This document shows, piece after piece, positions 8,939-17,848 of a stretch of DNA of 64,000 bases. This DNA is from Flavobacteriales bacterium (GTDB lineage Bacteria; Bacteroidota; Bacteroidia; NS11-12g; UBA9320). The first letter of the stretch is position 1. Each line of letters opens with the position of its first letter. The notes under the pieces were generated by a model. The model did no database searches and was not told where the DNA came from. It saw nothing but the letters and a program-made list of their open reading frames with translations. Made by a program: the position numbers and the translations under genes. The DNA lies in the NCBI GenBank assembly GCA_020635355.1, contig JACJZW010000002.1, positions 124,001 through 188,000 of the forward strand. The letters are read 5' to 3'.

Positions 8939-9463
8939 ATGCCAAATAACCCCGCACTTTTCATATCAACAACCGTTCTTTACAACAAAACCATGATAGA
9001 AAACTCTGATTACCGAGGGTATTATGCGGATTGCTATGTGTTAAGCAATAATAGAACAGCAGGATTTATATACGAGTTCTTAGATAAATTCTTACCTGAA
9101 CGCGAAGAGAGTGCAGATGAATATCTTGTCCCAATGTATTCGGATAATCCAGAAAGGGTATATAACAAAGCATCAGAACTTATTGAGTTTTTGTGTAAAA
9201 ATCCTACATGTTCAAACACAATATATTGGGCCAATAGTTCTCTTCCAGAACTAAAAGGCGCAATGTGTTTTTTTACGGATGACGGTAATATAATACTTGG
9301 TTTATATTGTAACACAAAGTATGAAAACACTGAAATAGAAGATCGAATTCTTGCTAGTATGAAGGAATTCGTTGGTTCAGATGTCGGTCTTATTACTTAT
9401 GAAGAACCTGCCCCACATAATAGCACAAAGTTTCGACACATGATAAAGGAAAGAAGCACATAA
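8939..9463 (+). CDS. Hypothetical protein in AT-rich islet
   Basis: 174-residue soluble protein with no domain I recognise. No signal peptide or membrane segment is visible, and the composition is acidic and aromatic-rich (YRGYYADCYVLSNN, ANSSLPELKGAMCFF). The ATG at 8939 follows a near-consensus element (TATATTTT, 8919-8926) so closely that the ATG at 8993 (MIENSDYRGYY) may be the true start, giving 156 residues. Codon use is strongly AT-rich compared with gcvP or floA. It stands alone between two other orphan genes. Confidence 0.5.
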   Translation: MPNNPALFISTTVLYNKTMIENSDYRGYYADCYVLSNNRTAGFIYEFLDKFLPEREESADEYLVPMYSDNPERVYNKASELIEFLCKNPTCSNTIYWANSSLPELKGAMCFFTDDGNIILGLYCNTKYENTEIEDRILASMKEFVGSDVGLITYEEPAPHNSTKFRHMIKERST

Positions 9464-9628
9464 TCGCACCAATGCCCCATGGAACGTTTGTTGTTTAAGA
9501 GAGCAATCTACTTTGAAAAACTATTCCAAACTTGAAACACGAATTTTGGAAGTGATCCGCACGGTGTTTAGCTGTAAACCGTTGCGTGCCATTTGTGAGA
9601 ACCACTACCGCGAATCAATGATTTGAAA

Positions 9629-10207
9629 ATGAATAGACTTTCATTCAATATAATTCCAAGTCCAGAATCAAATGACCATCAAGTTAGGATTTTGATTGAT
9701 AATGAAGATTGGTTGCATGATGATTATTTGGGTATTGACCCACCAAGGTTTTTCCAACAACATACATTTTACAACGGTGATTTGTTGGTCGGTAGATGTG
9801 ACTGTGGGGTCGAAGGCTGTAGAGATTTGATTATTAATGTTCATTCAGACAAAGACAGAATGATTTGGACAAACAATGACGGATTATACCTGCAATTCGA
9901 TAAGACAGAATACTTAGATATGTTCGAATTCTCAAAGACTGATTTCAAATGGGAGGATATTAATCGTAGGGTTGAAAGATTAGTTAACGACGTTTTAGAT
10001 GGCTCGCAAACAATAGATGGATTTACTTTTGATTGGGCATCATGTAGGATCGAGAATCAAAAGGTGTGTTTGTCATATAGTAAAAAAGGATTTCCCGAAG
10101 ATTTTAGACAAGAGATTTTAAAAATTGATTGGGATGGTAAAACAGAGAGCGATGTGACAAAAAAAGCAGATGAATTTCTGAGGACAAATAAGAGAATAAG
10201 AAAATAA
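9629..10207 (+). CDS. Hypothetical protein with C-x-C-G-x3-C motif
   Basis: 192-residue soluble orphan. Residues about 50-75 carry VGRCDCGVEGCRDLIINV followed by a tryptophan-containing strand (MIWTNND). This recalls an uncharacterised bacterial family with a CxxCGxxGC-like turn, but I cannot name it. The cysteines could bind metal. I used the ATG at 9629. A TTG two codons earlier is less likely. The gene is AT-rich like its neighbours and is followed within 16 bases by the inverted-repeat element at 10223-10330. Confidence 0.55.
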   Translation: MNRLSFNIIPSPESNDHQVRILIDNEDWLHDDYLGIDPPRFFQQHTFYNGDLLVGRCDCGVEGCRDLIINVHSDKDRMIWTNNDGLYLQFDKTEYLDMFEFSKTDFKWEDINRRVERLVNDVLDGSQTIDGFTFDWASCRIENQKVCLSYSKKGFPEDFRQEILKIDWDGKTESDVTKKADEFLRTNKRIRK

Positions 10208-10222
10208 AAACGGCTCAAAAAT

Positions 10223-10330
10223 GTATATACAAAAATAGGCGTGACCGTAGTGAATTCAACGGTTATAGCCCGCTTCAACCTATCAAACCGTTGATAGGTT
10301 GAAGCCCGAAATCGCCTACTTTGCATATAC
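10223..10330. repeat. 108-bp inverted-repeat element with long central hairpin
   Basis: Outer arms 10223-10241 and 10313-10330 are imperfect inverted repeats (left GTATATACAAAAATAGGCG, right arm in reverse complement GTATATGCAAAGTAGGCG). Inside, 10272-10286 and 10291-10305 form a perfect 15-bp stem with a four-base loop ACCG. There is no coding sequence and no T-run, so it is not a simple terminator. The architecture suggests a MITE-like or recombination-site-like element at the edge of the accessory islet. The rest of 10331-10531 shows no gene. Confidence 0.6.
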
Positions 10331-10531
10331 TTAACGTTATAGGCAAGCGAATGAAATCAATGCTCCGTACAAATAATTTGAAGTAAAAAATTAAAGCTTA
10401 CGCTTGGGCAACTTCTCCCATCATGCTGGTTTGAAATGGATGGATGGATTTGAAATGATTACCTTGTAACCCGCCTTAGATTTTTTAGTATCCACAATCC
10501 AGTTGCGGAGGCTGGCCAAAGTGAACCAAAT

Positions 10532-11146
10532 ATGAAGATACTCGTGCCCTTCATACTTTCCATGCTCATTCCCGGTGCCGGGCAAATCTATTTGCGTCGG
10601 TACTTGAAAGGTGGGGTGATGATGTTCGTTGCCTTCTTTTTCTGGTTCGTATTATTGGCATTTCACATTGATGGATTTAGAGTTCTCACGGTACTTTTCC
10701 CGGGAGCCATGATCTGGTCTGTGGCGGATCTCGCGTGGTTCAGCTGGAAAACAAACTTGAAGCCACTCTCCAAAACTCAGAAGGTACTATCTCTGGTGTT
10801 GTCGGCTGTGCTGGCCTTTTCCATTCACCAGATTATAACGTATAAATTGTTTGTGCCTGCCCTTCCTGACAAAGCACTGGAGACCAAAACTGAAATGGAA
10901 TTTATCGGATATGAGTTAGACGGTTATCATGTGAAATTCGGCCGGTATCCACTTGACTACAAGATTTTCAGGGAACTGATAGAAGAACGGGGTGATTGGC
11001 AATTCGATGCCTGGAAGAATTCCTATGAATATGAGTCTTCGGACGCTTCGAATTTCCGTTTAACATCGAAAGGGGGCGATGGAGAGTTAGGTGCGGCCGA
11101 TGATATTATTTTGTCCGGCAATGCTGAAGATCGGAACAGAGGTTGA
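10532..11146 (+). CDS. Membrane protein with GspG-like C-terminal domain
   Basis: 204 residues. The first 105 residues contain four hydrophobic segments starting MKILVPFILSMLIPGAGQIY, a pattern shared by small GQIY-type membrane proteins. Residues about 120-200 resemble the C-terminal domain of type II secretion major pseudopilin GspG: YHVKFGRYPLDYKIF, then FDAWKNSYEYE, then LTSKGGDGELGAADDI, the last resembling the calcium-binding loop. No pseudopilin methylation signal or other T2SS gene is present, so this is a borrowed domain rather than a pilin. Its biological role is unknown. Confidence 0.7.
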   Translation: MKILVPFILSMLIPGAGQIYLRRYLKGGVMMFVAFFFWFVLLAFHIDGFRVLTVLFPGAMIWSVADLAWFSWKTNLKPLSKTQKVLSLVLSAVLAFSIHQIITYKLFVPALPDKALETKTEMEFIGYELDGYHVKFGRYPLDYKIFRELIEERGDWQFDAWKNSYEYESSDASNFRLTSKGGDGELGAADDIILSGNAEDRNRG

Positions 11147-11268
11147 TTTATCACTCTTGGATTCTCGGCCCAACCACTGAGTGAATATTCAGGTATGACT
11201 CACCTAAATCTATTCCATTGTTCATAACGAAGAATTACGAGTTTGCAAAGCGTACTATTCCCAATACC

Positions 11269-11919
11269 TCAAAAATCCTTTAAAATAACCTCCTGCCGAT
11301 TTTGCTGGATGTGGCCATCGATCTCCAACTTTTTCATTACGCGGGAAATCACCACACGTGAACTATGGAGGTCATTGGCAATTTCCTGATGCGTAACCGG
11401 AAGTTGTGTTCGGCCTGTCACCATGGCCTTGTCCCGCAGATACTTCATGACCCGTTCATGCATATTGGAAAAGGCGAGGGTATCAATGGCAACCAACAAT
11501 TCATTCATCCGATAATTATAGGTTTCGAAAAGGAAGGCACGCCAATCGGCGTAGCGCGACATCCAGATTTCAACTTGTTCAATGGGGATGGATATCAGTC
11601 GGGTATCGGTTTCGGCAATTGCCCGAATTTTACTCTTGCTGGCTCGCGCACAGCAGTTGAGGGTAACAGCACAGGTTTCCCCATTCTCCAAATAATACAA
11701 GAGCAAGTCGCGGCCTTCTGAATCCTCGGTTAAAATTTTCAGTGATCCTTCCAAAACGATCGGAAGAAAGTCAATGGGATCCCCAATGTCAATCACGTAG
11801 GATTGTGCGGGTATATCTACCAACGTTCCGGTGTCCAGCACCTCCTTCATCAGTTCTTCACCAAAGAGATACGATAATTTCTGTGTGACCGCTTCGCGTA
11901 TTTCGGGGGATGTGATCAT
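11269..11919 (-). CDS. Crp/Fnr family transcriptional regulator
   Basis: 216 residues: an N-terminal cyclic-nucleotide-binding-like beta-roll (about 20-135) and a C-terminal winged helix (about 150-212) with the recognition segment THQEIANDLHSSRVVISRVM. The roll carries a vicinal cysteine pair in TLNCCARASKS instead of cAMP-contact residues. No Fnr N-terminal cysteine cluster is present. Related Bacteroidota regulators with cysteines here are often next to sulfur/persulfide genes. The MBL/rhodanese gene lies 3.2 kb away across the accessory islet. Ligand and targets are inferred only. The gene diverges from the MORN-repeat gene. Confidence 0.92.
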   Translation of the reverse strand: MITSPEIREAVTQKLSYLFGEELMKEVLDTGTLVDIPAQSYVIDIGDPIDFLPIVLEGSLKILTEDSEGRDLLLYYLENGETCAVTLNCCARASKSKIRAIAETDTRLISIPIEQVEIWMSRYADWRAFLFETYNYRMNELLVAIDTLAFSNMHERVMKYLRDKAMVTGRTQLPVTHQEIANDLHSSRVVISRVMKKLEIDGHIQQNRQEVILKDF

Positions 11920-11971
11920 CAGACAAATTTAAGAGTCAGGTTGAGAAACCAAACAGACAACACAATCAACT

Positions 11972-11979
11972 TATTTTTG
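11972..11979 (+). promoter_or_regulatory. Candidate -7 element TATTTTTG
   Basis: Perfect TAnnTTTG match 29 bases before the ATG at 12009 of the MORN-repeat gene, within the 89-bp divergent spacer. Confidence 0.45.
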
Positions 11980-12008
11980 ACTCGTTAGAACATCAAACCT
12001 GAATTTGA

Positions 12009-15000
12009 ATGACCTTACGGACCAAGCTCGCCATTGCCTTTCTATGTCTTGCATTTTGTGTGTTGAACAGACCTACCGCATCGGCACAAATGCCGGTGGA
12101 AATTACCACCTTCAATGAAGTAAAATACAAGATATATCCCGTTCGGGTGCCTTCGGGCAATCGAATTTATAAGCACACGGATCTTTCCAATATGGGTGAG
12201 CCAAGCAGCTATTCCAATCAACCCAATTTTGAAGAATTTCTGCCGTATAATCCTTTGCCACTGGACAACGGCCGCTACCTGGCCTATCACCCTAAACGGC
12301 ATAGGAAGTATTACAGGGGAACCCGAATTCCGAAATACAGTCATGAAGATACCACTTTGGTGGCGGTAACCTTTGTGATTGAAAATGAGCGTAAAAATGG
12401 AGAGGCTGTTTGGTATGATGTAAAAGGGAACGTAGTTCAGAAAGGCTTCTACGTCAATGATGTAAGACAAGGTGAGTGGAAGCTGTATCGCAAAGATTAT
12501 TCAGCCACCTACACCTATAAAGATGGTGTACTGGATGGGCTATTGAAGCGATATCTCAAGGGTGTACTAATTGCTGAAATTCACTACAGTAACGGAGTCC
12601 GACTGGGTGAATCCGTGTATTACACCGAAAAGGGTGTGCTGGAAACTCGAAAAATTTACCGGGAAAATGGTCTGGATGAGACCTTTGAATACGACCAAAC
12701 CGGGTTCTTGTATTACCACAATTTTCCGGAAGAAAGCGACACCTCCTGGGTGAGGTACAGCATTAAGACACGTAAGATGATATCCACTCAGGTGATGAAT
12801 CAACGCGATTCATCCTACCGTACGACTCGCTGGTATAATAATGGAAGTCTCAAGGAAATTGAATACGGCTATACCTATGAGCGGATGAAGCAAAACCTGG
12901 CCCGGATGGACACCATGAACACGATTTATGGGATGTTGCATATTTATCGCAACTATTTCAGTTTCACCGGAAAGTACCCCATTCACCAGGAGTCCTATCA
13001 CGCCAATGGGAAATTGGAGCTGCGCTATGACTTTCGTGAAACCGGTTTTCAAACCCAGATAAAGGAGTACAATTCGGATGGAATTCTCAAATATGAATTG
13101 AAGAAGATGACGTATCAGCCGGATCCGTCAACCACCTGGTTTGAGGCGTTGTATTATCGGAAGGAGGGGAGAAAGGAGCGGTACGCCACCACACCGCAGA
13201 AGCGGAAGGTATACACAGACTACAATGATTACTTCATATTCTCGAGCTATTTAGATAAGAAGGGCAGGGTACATATGGATGGTAAGCCTTACTACTTCCA
13301 TTATTTATATCCCGATAGTATCGGATTGGCCTTAATGGAGACCAATTATCACAAGAAACATCAGGAAAATACCTACAACATTCTGCATACCATCGAGACG
13401 GTTGACGAAGTGATTGGCAAAAAGGGCATGACCTACGTTGCGGTTGGGGGGCATTTGAGTGATACCCTTCCCAAGACCTTTGAGTTAACCATTAAACAGC
13501 GGTCTAAGAAGGGGAAATTCAGTATGAATCACACCATTCCCTTACGGATGCTGGATGACGTCCCTTTCCGAAGCGGAGGCAGGGATGTGCATACTCAAAG
13601 CTTACTGACCATTCCCGATACGCTGGAATATCGGTTGGAAATGATGGGAGTTCCGTTTACCGGGAAAATGGATGTGGAGCGATCATGGCGGGATAAGGAT
13701 TGGGAGTTCAAGGTGAAGAAGTATAAGGAACGATACGGATGGCGAAAGGAAAAATACCTGACGCTAAAAGTCTACAACATCCGATACTATCAGGAGTCCC
13801 ATTGGTACGCCGATCTGGTGGTAAAACGAGGTTTGGTTACCTCGATTGAATACTTCGATTTGGAGGATGAGGTGAAGTATACTTCCGGATTGAAACAGGG
13901 AGAGGTGATTGAAGCCGATAGGCATATGAGCGCCTATTACATCAACGGACAGAAAAACGGCTTGTGTGAATTCAACGGCCGATCCGCTGAATACTATTAC
14001 GACACTCTTCACGGTACGTACATTGATTACGGTTATTACACCTCGGATGAGCATCTAAAGCGACAAATCAGTACCACGCTCAATTACCGGATGGACACCG
14101 TGAATGGTTGGTTCCTGAAATATGCCAAGCCACAGGTATATAAAGAGCGGGTTTATGTGGAGGATGGTGTGCCTACGGGAGATTATTTCTATGGAAACAT
14201 TGCCTGTCCCGTGCTCACGGAGGCCAAGTTGGATCACGGCTTTTTACATGATACAGCGAAGTATTACTTTTCCGAAGGCATGCTGAAAGTCACCTGTTTT
14301 TATGAATTACAGGACAGCGAGTATTATGCCGGTCGCATTGCCTATGAGTTGGGCTTTGATTATAACCCAACCAGCGATCAGCCCGATTCCGTCATGATTC
14401 CACGCCGGGTGCTTACCGGACCACTTTATCGGGTGGGGATGTCGGAATTCAACTACCTGAAGTATCCCATGATTACGTTCGACGCCAATCGCACGGGCAA
14501 CTATGTCTATTACTATAAGAACGGTGTGATGTCTCAACGAGGTCGGGTTGAGGATGGATTTAAGGTAGGAACCTGGGACTATTGGGATTTGAATGGTGGT
14601 ATCATGAAGCAAATTGTTTATGAAGACAGCATGTACATTAATCCGGTAACGGACGATACCATCTACTACACGGGTAAGATCAAGATGTGGTACCCGAACG
14701 GAAAACCGTTGTTGAATGGATTGGTAGTGTCTGACTTCACTCAGTTCAAATGTGACCAGGAATTGGAAGTGAATTTTGAAAACATCTATTACCTGGAGTT
14801 ATTGGATCAGGATGGCAGCAGGATGCTGGAGAACAACAACGGTCAGATATTGGAATTTCATAACAACGGCGAGCTTCGTGTGGAGGGGTTTGTCAAGGAT
14901 GGTAAACGAGATAGTTTGTGGAAGTTTTACGATCCTGACGGTCGATTGGAGCGTATGGGAACCTATCAAAATGGACTGGAACACGGATTTTGGGTAGAAG

Positions 15001-15236
15001 GTGATCTGGAAGCCATACCCCATTTTTATGATCGATGTGTGAAAGGACAGGTAGAACCTTTCTCGTTGCCCGATGCCGAAGATCAAGGCTACATTTTGGT
15101 GCCGGTTAAAATTCGGGAGGAAGTGTTCCACGAAGGGATTTCGGTGCGATCCAATGCCATCGAATTATTGCCGTTATACGGTGAATGGCAGTCCAACTAC
15201 CGGTCATACTACGGCGGGCATTTTATTGATTTCTAA
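12009..15236 (+). CDS. Exported MORN/YwqK-repeat protein
   Basis: 1075 residues with a Sec signal peptide ending near TASAQ (residue 27). Much of the protein is made of MORN_2/YwqK-type antitoxin repeats: short strands with the pattern NGEAVWYDVKGNVVQKGF, DVRQGEWKLYRKDY and YKDGVLDGLLKRYL near 110-170, and again at the C-terminal end (NNGELRVEGFVKDGKRDSLW). The middle third diverges and I cannot assign it. It probably sits in the periplasm or outer envelope. YwqK naming reflects repeat similarity, not an antitoxin function. No clear T9SS tail is seen. Confidence 0.85.
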   Translation: MTLRTKLAIAFLCLAFCVLNRPTASAQMPVEITTFNEVKYKIYPVRVPSGNRIYKHTDLSNMGEPSSYSNQPNFEEFLPYNPLPLDNGRYLAYHPKRHRKYYRGTRIPKYSHEDTTLVAVTFVIENERKNGEAVWYDVKGNVVQKGFYVNDVRQGEWKLYRKDYSATYTYKDGVLDGLLKRYLKGVLIAEIHYSNGVRLGESVYYTEKGVLETRKIYRENGLDETFEYDQTGFLYYHNFPEESDTSWVRYSIKTRKMISTQVMNQRDSSYRTTRWYNNGSLKEIEYGYTYERMKQNLARMDTMNTIYGMLHIYRNYFSFTGKYPIHQESYHANGKLELRYDFRETGFQTQIKEYNSDGILKYELKKMTYQPDPSTTWFEALYYRKEGRKERYATTPQKRKVYTDYNDYFIFSSYLDKKGRVHMDGKPYYFHYLYPDSIGLALMETNYHKKHQENTYNILHTIETVDEVIGKKGMTYVAVGGHLSDTLPKTFELTIKQRSKKGKFSMNHTIPLRMLDDVPFRSGGRDVHTQSLLTIPDTLEYRLEMMGVPFTGKMDVERSWRDKDWEFKVKKYKERYGWRKEKYLTLKVYNIRYYQESHWYADLVVKRGLVTSIEYFDLEDEVKYTSGLKQGEVIEADRHMSAYYINGQKNGLCEFNGRSAEYYYDTLHGTYIDYGYYTSDEHLKRQISTTLNYRMDTVNGWFLKYAKPQVYKERVYVEDGVPTGDYFYGNIACPVLTEAKLDHGFLHDTAKYYFSEGMLKVTCFYELQDSEYYAGRIAYELGFDYNPTSDQPDSVMIPRRVLTGPLYRVGMSEFNYLKYPMITFDANRTGNYVYYYKNGVMSQRGRVEDGFKVGTWDYWDLNGGIMKQIVYEDSMYINPVTDDTIYYTGKIKMWYPNGKPLLNGLVVSDFTQFKCDQELEVNFENIYYLELLDQDGSRMLENNNGQILEFHNNGELRVEGFVKDGKRDSLWKFYDPDGRLERMGTYQNGLEHGFWVEGDLEAIPHFYDRCVKGQVEPFSLPDAEDQGYILVPVKIREEVFHEGISVRSNAIELLPLYGEWQSNYRSYYGGHFIDF

Positions 15237-15330
15237 GTCGTGTAACTATTTGAGATCTGTTGCGTACGATAAGTGTCCAATAAGTTCTGAATTACGTCTG
15301 CGGGAATAGAGCCCTTGTGACAAAATCTCG

Positions 15331-15338
15331 TACTTTTG
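15331..15338 (+). promoter_or_regulatory. Candidate promoter of the six-gene operon, TACTTTTG
   Basis: Perfect TAnnTTTG 25 bases before the first ATG of the operon (15364). A TTG at 15315-15317 is nearer than the standard -33 distance. It is the only promoter-like site I see before six closely packed genes. Confidence 0.5.
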
Positions 15339-15363
15339 GGCAACCACAATAACCGTAAAAACG

Positions 15364-16737
15364 ATGGCAGATTCTTTTGATCTATTGGATCAGCTCGGCA
15401 ATGACAAAAAAGTCGAGAACCTCAAAGCCCGAATCGAAAAGAAACAAGGGCAAAATCTAATCAACAAACTGGATTCCATTGAATCCGAAATTGAAAAAGC
15501 CGCTCAGGGGAACAAGTCCTCTGAAGACATTATCAGCGGCATTATCGATTCCAATTTTGCATCCCTCAACGGCGATGTGGATCAGACGGAAGCCGACTTA
15601 CAAGAGTTGATGCTCCACCTCCGGTCCATGCTGGACAGCTGCGGCGGTGAATTCGCCAAACTTCAGGAGTTAAATGATTCCGAACAGAAGTTGGTGCAGG
15701 ACGCCACCAAGGCACGTCAACGTGCAGAGGTTGAAGCCGAGGACGCCGAGAAAATGTCCAACGCCTGGAACCTGCTCTTCGGCTACAAAAACCGAAAGGT
15801 GCGCAGCACCAAGGCCGAGTTGGAAGCCCGTGTGGAAGCGTTAAAAGCGGCTGAAGCAGAGGCCAATAAGCGCTATCGGGATCGACTTAAAAATGCCGAC
15901 ATCGGGGAGTCACTCAATCGGATCATCAGCCAGGTACAAGGCATGGTGGGCATTGTTGAGAGCATGATTGTTGAAGTGGAAGTTCAGATTGACGCACTCA
16001 AGAACCGAAAGGAATTGGCATTTGAAACCAAGGAAAAGGCAGCAGAGATCATGGAGGCCCGAAAAGCCGAACTTGACGTACTCGAAAACACCTTGAAGGC
16101 AGCTGAGAATGAATTGCTCGAATTGCCGAATAACTCACCGGAGTACACGGCACAGCAGAAAAAGATTGCCGACTTGCGCGAGCAGCGCGCCGAATTGAAA
16201 GGTCGGTACAACGTAGCGTTGGGTATCTTCCAAAGTAAGGAACGATTTGTTGAGCAAATTGTGGTTCACCTGGAGGCTCAAACCACCACTAAGAACAACC
16301 TCAAGCAGTTGATTGGCCAATTGAAGAGCGACACGGAAGAGCGGGTTACGACCTATGAATCCGGATTGCAGTTGATTCAATCGGCAACGGCCCAGGAGGC
16401 AGCGTCCATCTATGAAGAAGCCGGTGTAAAAACCGACCAGAAGATCACTGAGATTGCCGCCAAGGTATTTGTTGGTTCAGAAAAGGATCGGATTGCCCGG
16501 GTTAAAAAGCAGCCTGAACGGATGGCTGAGTTGCATAAGGTGTTGGTGGCCATGGCTGAAGCAACAGCCAAATACAAAGAGCAGGATGCCCGAATCATGG
16601 AAGAGCATTCCAGGAAGTTTGGTCTCGACATGAGTCAAACCTTTTCACACAATCACGAAAGCAGCGGGGATGCCTCCACACCTCCACCAGCCGAAGAGAA
16701 GAAATCATCGGATTCTGTTAACGATTTGATGGACTGA
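15364..16737 (+). CDS. Cytoplasmic coiled-coil protein, operon gene 1
   Basis: 457 residues, highly charged, no signal peptide or membrane segment. Almost the whole length is predicted helical with long heptad-rich stretches (for example 110-185 and 215-330), ending in an acidic, Pro/Ser-rich tail (EEKKSSDSVNDLMD). It looks like a rod-shaped scaffold or adaptor and loosely recalls TelA-type toxic-anion-resistance or 'microtubule-binding' labels, but I cannot assign a family with confidence. It opens the six-gene operon. Gene 2 follows 7 bases after its stop. Confidence 0.8.
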   Translation: MADSFDLLDQLGNDKKVENLKARIEKKQGQNLINKLDSIESEIEKAAQGNKSSEDIISGIIDSNFASLNGDVDQTEADLQELMLHLRSMLDSCGGEFAKLQELNDSEQKLVQDATKARQRAEVEAEDAEKMSNAWNLLFGYKNRKVRSTKAELEARVEALKAAEAEANKRYRDRLKNADIGESLNRIISQVQGMVGIVESMIVEVEVQIDALKNRKELAFETKEKAAEIMEARKAELDVLENTLKAAENELLELPNNSPEYTAQQKKIADLREQRAELKGRYNVALGIFQSKERFVEQIVVHLEAQTTTKNNLKQLIGQLKSDTEERVTTYESGLQLIQSATAQEAASIYEEAGVKTDQKITEIAAKVFVGSEKDRIARVKKQPERMAELHKVLVAMAEATAKYKEQDARIMEEHSRKFGLDMSQTFSHNHESSGDASTPPPAEEKKSSDSVNDLMD

Positions 16738-16744
16738 TACATCG

Positions 16745-17845
16745 TTGAAGACCTTTGATATAACCAACCACTTTTCAGAGCTGGATCGCAGCATCCTGGA
16801 AGGTGAGGGCGTTTACACCGAGTACTTCGATCACATGAAGATGGCACTCAATGCCTTGTTGAGTTCCATCCCCGACATTCGGAGCGACAACCCTTACGAA
16901 CTGGCTATTCTTCAGGATTTTAGCCAAAAGTTCCTGAATACCATGGAGGCCTTTCGAATGAAGTACGCCTTCAGTGAGGATCAGCGGATGCTCATCGACG
17001 TAACGGAATCGGGTTTCCCGAACTTCCTCGAATTCAAAAAACTTCAAGACGATATCCAGCGTCGGGATGAGATGATGCGTAAGATGAAGTCCGTTGAGGA
17101 GTTGAAAAACGAGGTGTTGGATGAATTGATCCTTCATCGGCGCCAGCCAAACGGTGTACTCAAGGAGCTGAGCAAGGCCATGTATTACAGGGATCTACTG
17201 GAATACAAGCTGTTTCGGGAGTTTACACCGGGCAAGTTGCAGCTGCTGAAAGTGCTGAATGACGCAGATAAAACAAGACGATTTCTATACAGCTGGGCCT
17301 CGTTTGACAGTGTGACCAATCGGCCGTATATCTATCTCATGATCTTCGATAATCCGCCAACAAGTAAGAAGGAAAAACCTCAGGAACACCTGGAGCTCTT
17401 TTTTGTGGAGAATATTCGGAAGGTGACTCACAACTCGGCACCGCTCAAGGTGATTGCCTCGGACATTGATAACGATTGGGAAGACATCAAGCCACGCAGT
17501 TTGAAACGCATTGAACTTGGGCCGATATTCTCCCGTTATGCCCGTGACGATCATCAGTTTACGCAATTGGTTCAGACCCACTTTGGCACCGATGACATGA
17601 TAGTCAAATACGAAAGTGAGTACATTTTTTCAACCGGTGAAAAGCGTACCAACAGCTTTCTATCAAAAGGGGAATTGCGCCAGGTATTTTATGTGGATGA
17701 AGCCAATAAGGAATGCCTGGATCGAATGGTTTCCAAAGTGTTTAAATACATGATTACCTCACATCGGGTGTTGCAGCATTTAACAGCCATACACCCCGAA
17801 GTCCTCAAAGAATTGTCTGTACCACCATCGGTTTACAAAGCCTGA
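16745..17845 (+). CDS. Orphan cytoplasmic protein, operon gene 2
   Basis: 366 residues from a TTG start. No ATG exists until residue 31 (16835), and the tight 7-base spacing supports TTG. The first 150 residues are helical and charged (DDIQRRDEMMRKMKSVEEL). The later part looks mixed alpha/beta (RPYIYLMIFDNPP, HLELFFVENI). No known domain, signal peptide or membrane segment is recognised. It is followed after 3 bases by the AAA+ ATPase, suggesting an obligate partner. Confidence 0.75.
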   Translation: MKTFDITNHFSELDRSILEGEGVYTEYFDHMKMALNALLSSIPDIRSDNPYELAILQDFSQKFLNTMEAFRMKYAFSEDQRMLIDVTESGFPNFLEFKKLQDDIQRRDEMMRKMKSVEELKNEVLDELILHRRQPNGVLKELSKAMYYRDLLEYKLFREFTPGKLQLLKVLNDADKTRRFLYSWASFDSVTNRPYIYLMIFDNPPTSKKEKPQEHLELFFVENIRKVTHNSAPLKVIASDIDNDWEDIKPRSLKRIELGPIFSRYARDDHQFTQLVQTHFGTDDMIVKYESEYIFSTGEKRTNSFLSKGELRQVFYVDEANKECLDRMVSKVFKYMITSHRVLQHLTAIHPEVLKELSVPPSVYKA

Positions 17846-17848
17846 CAC

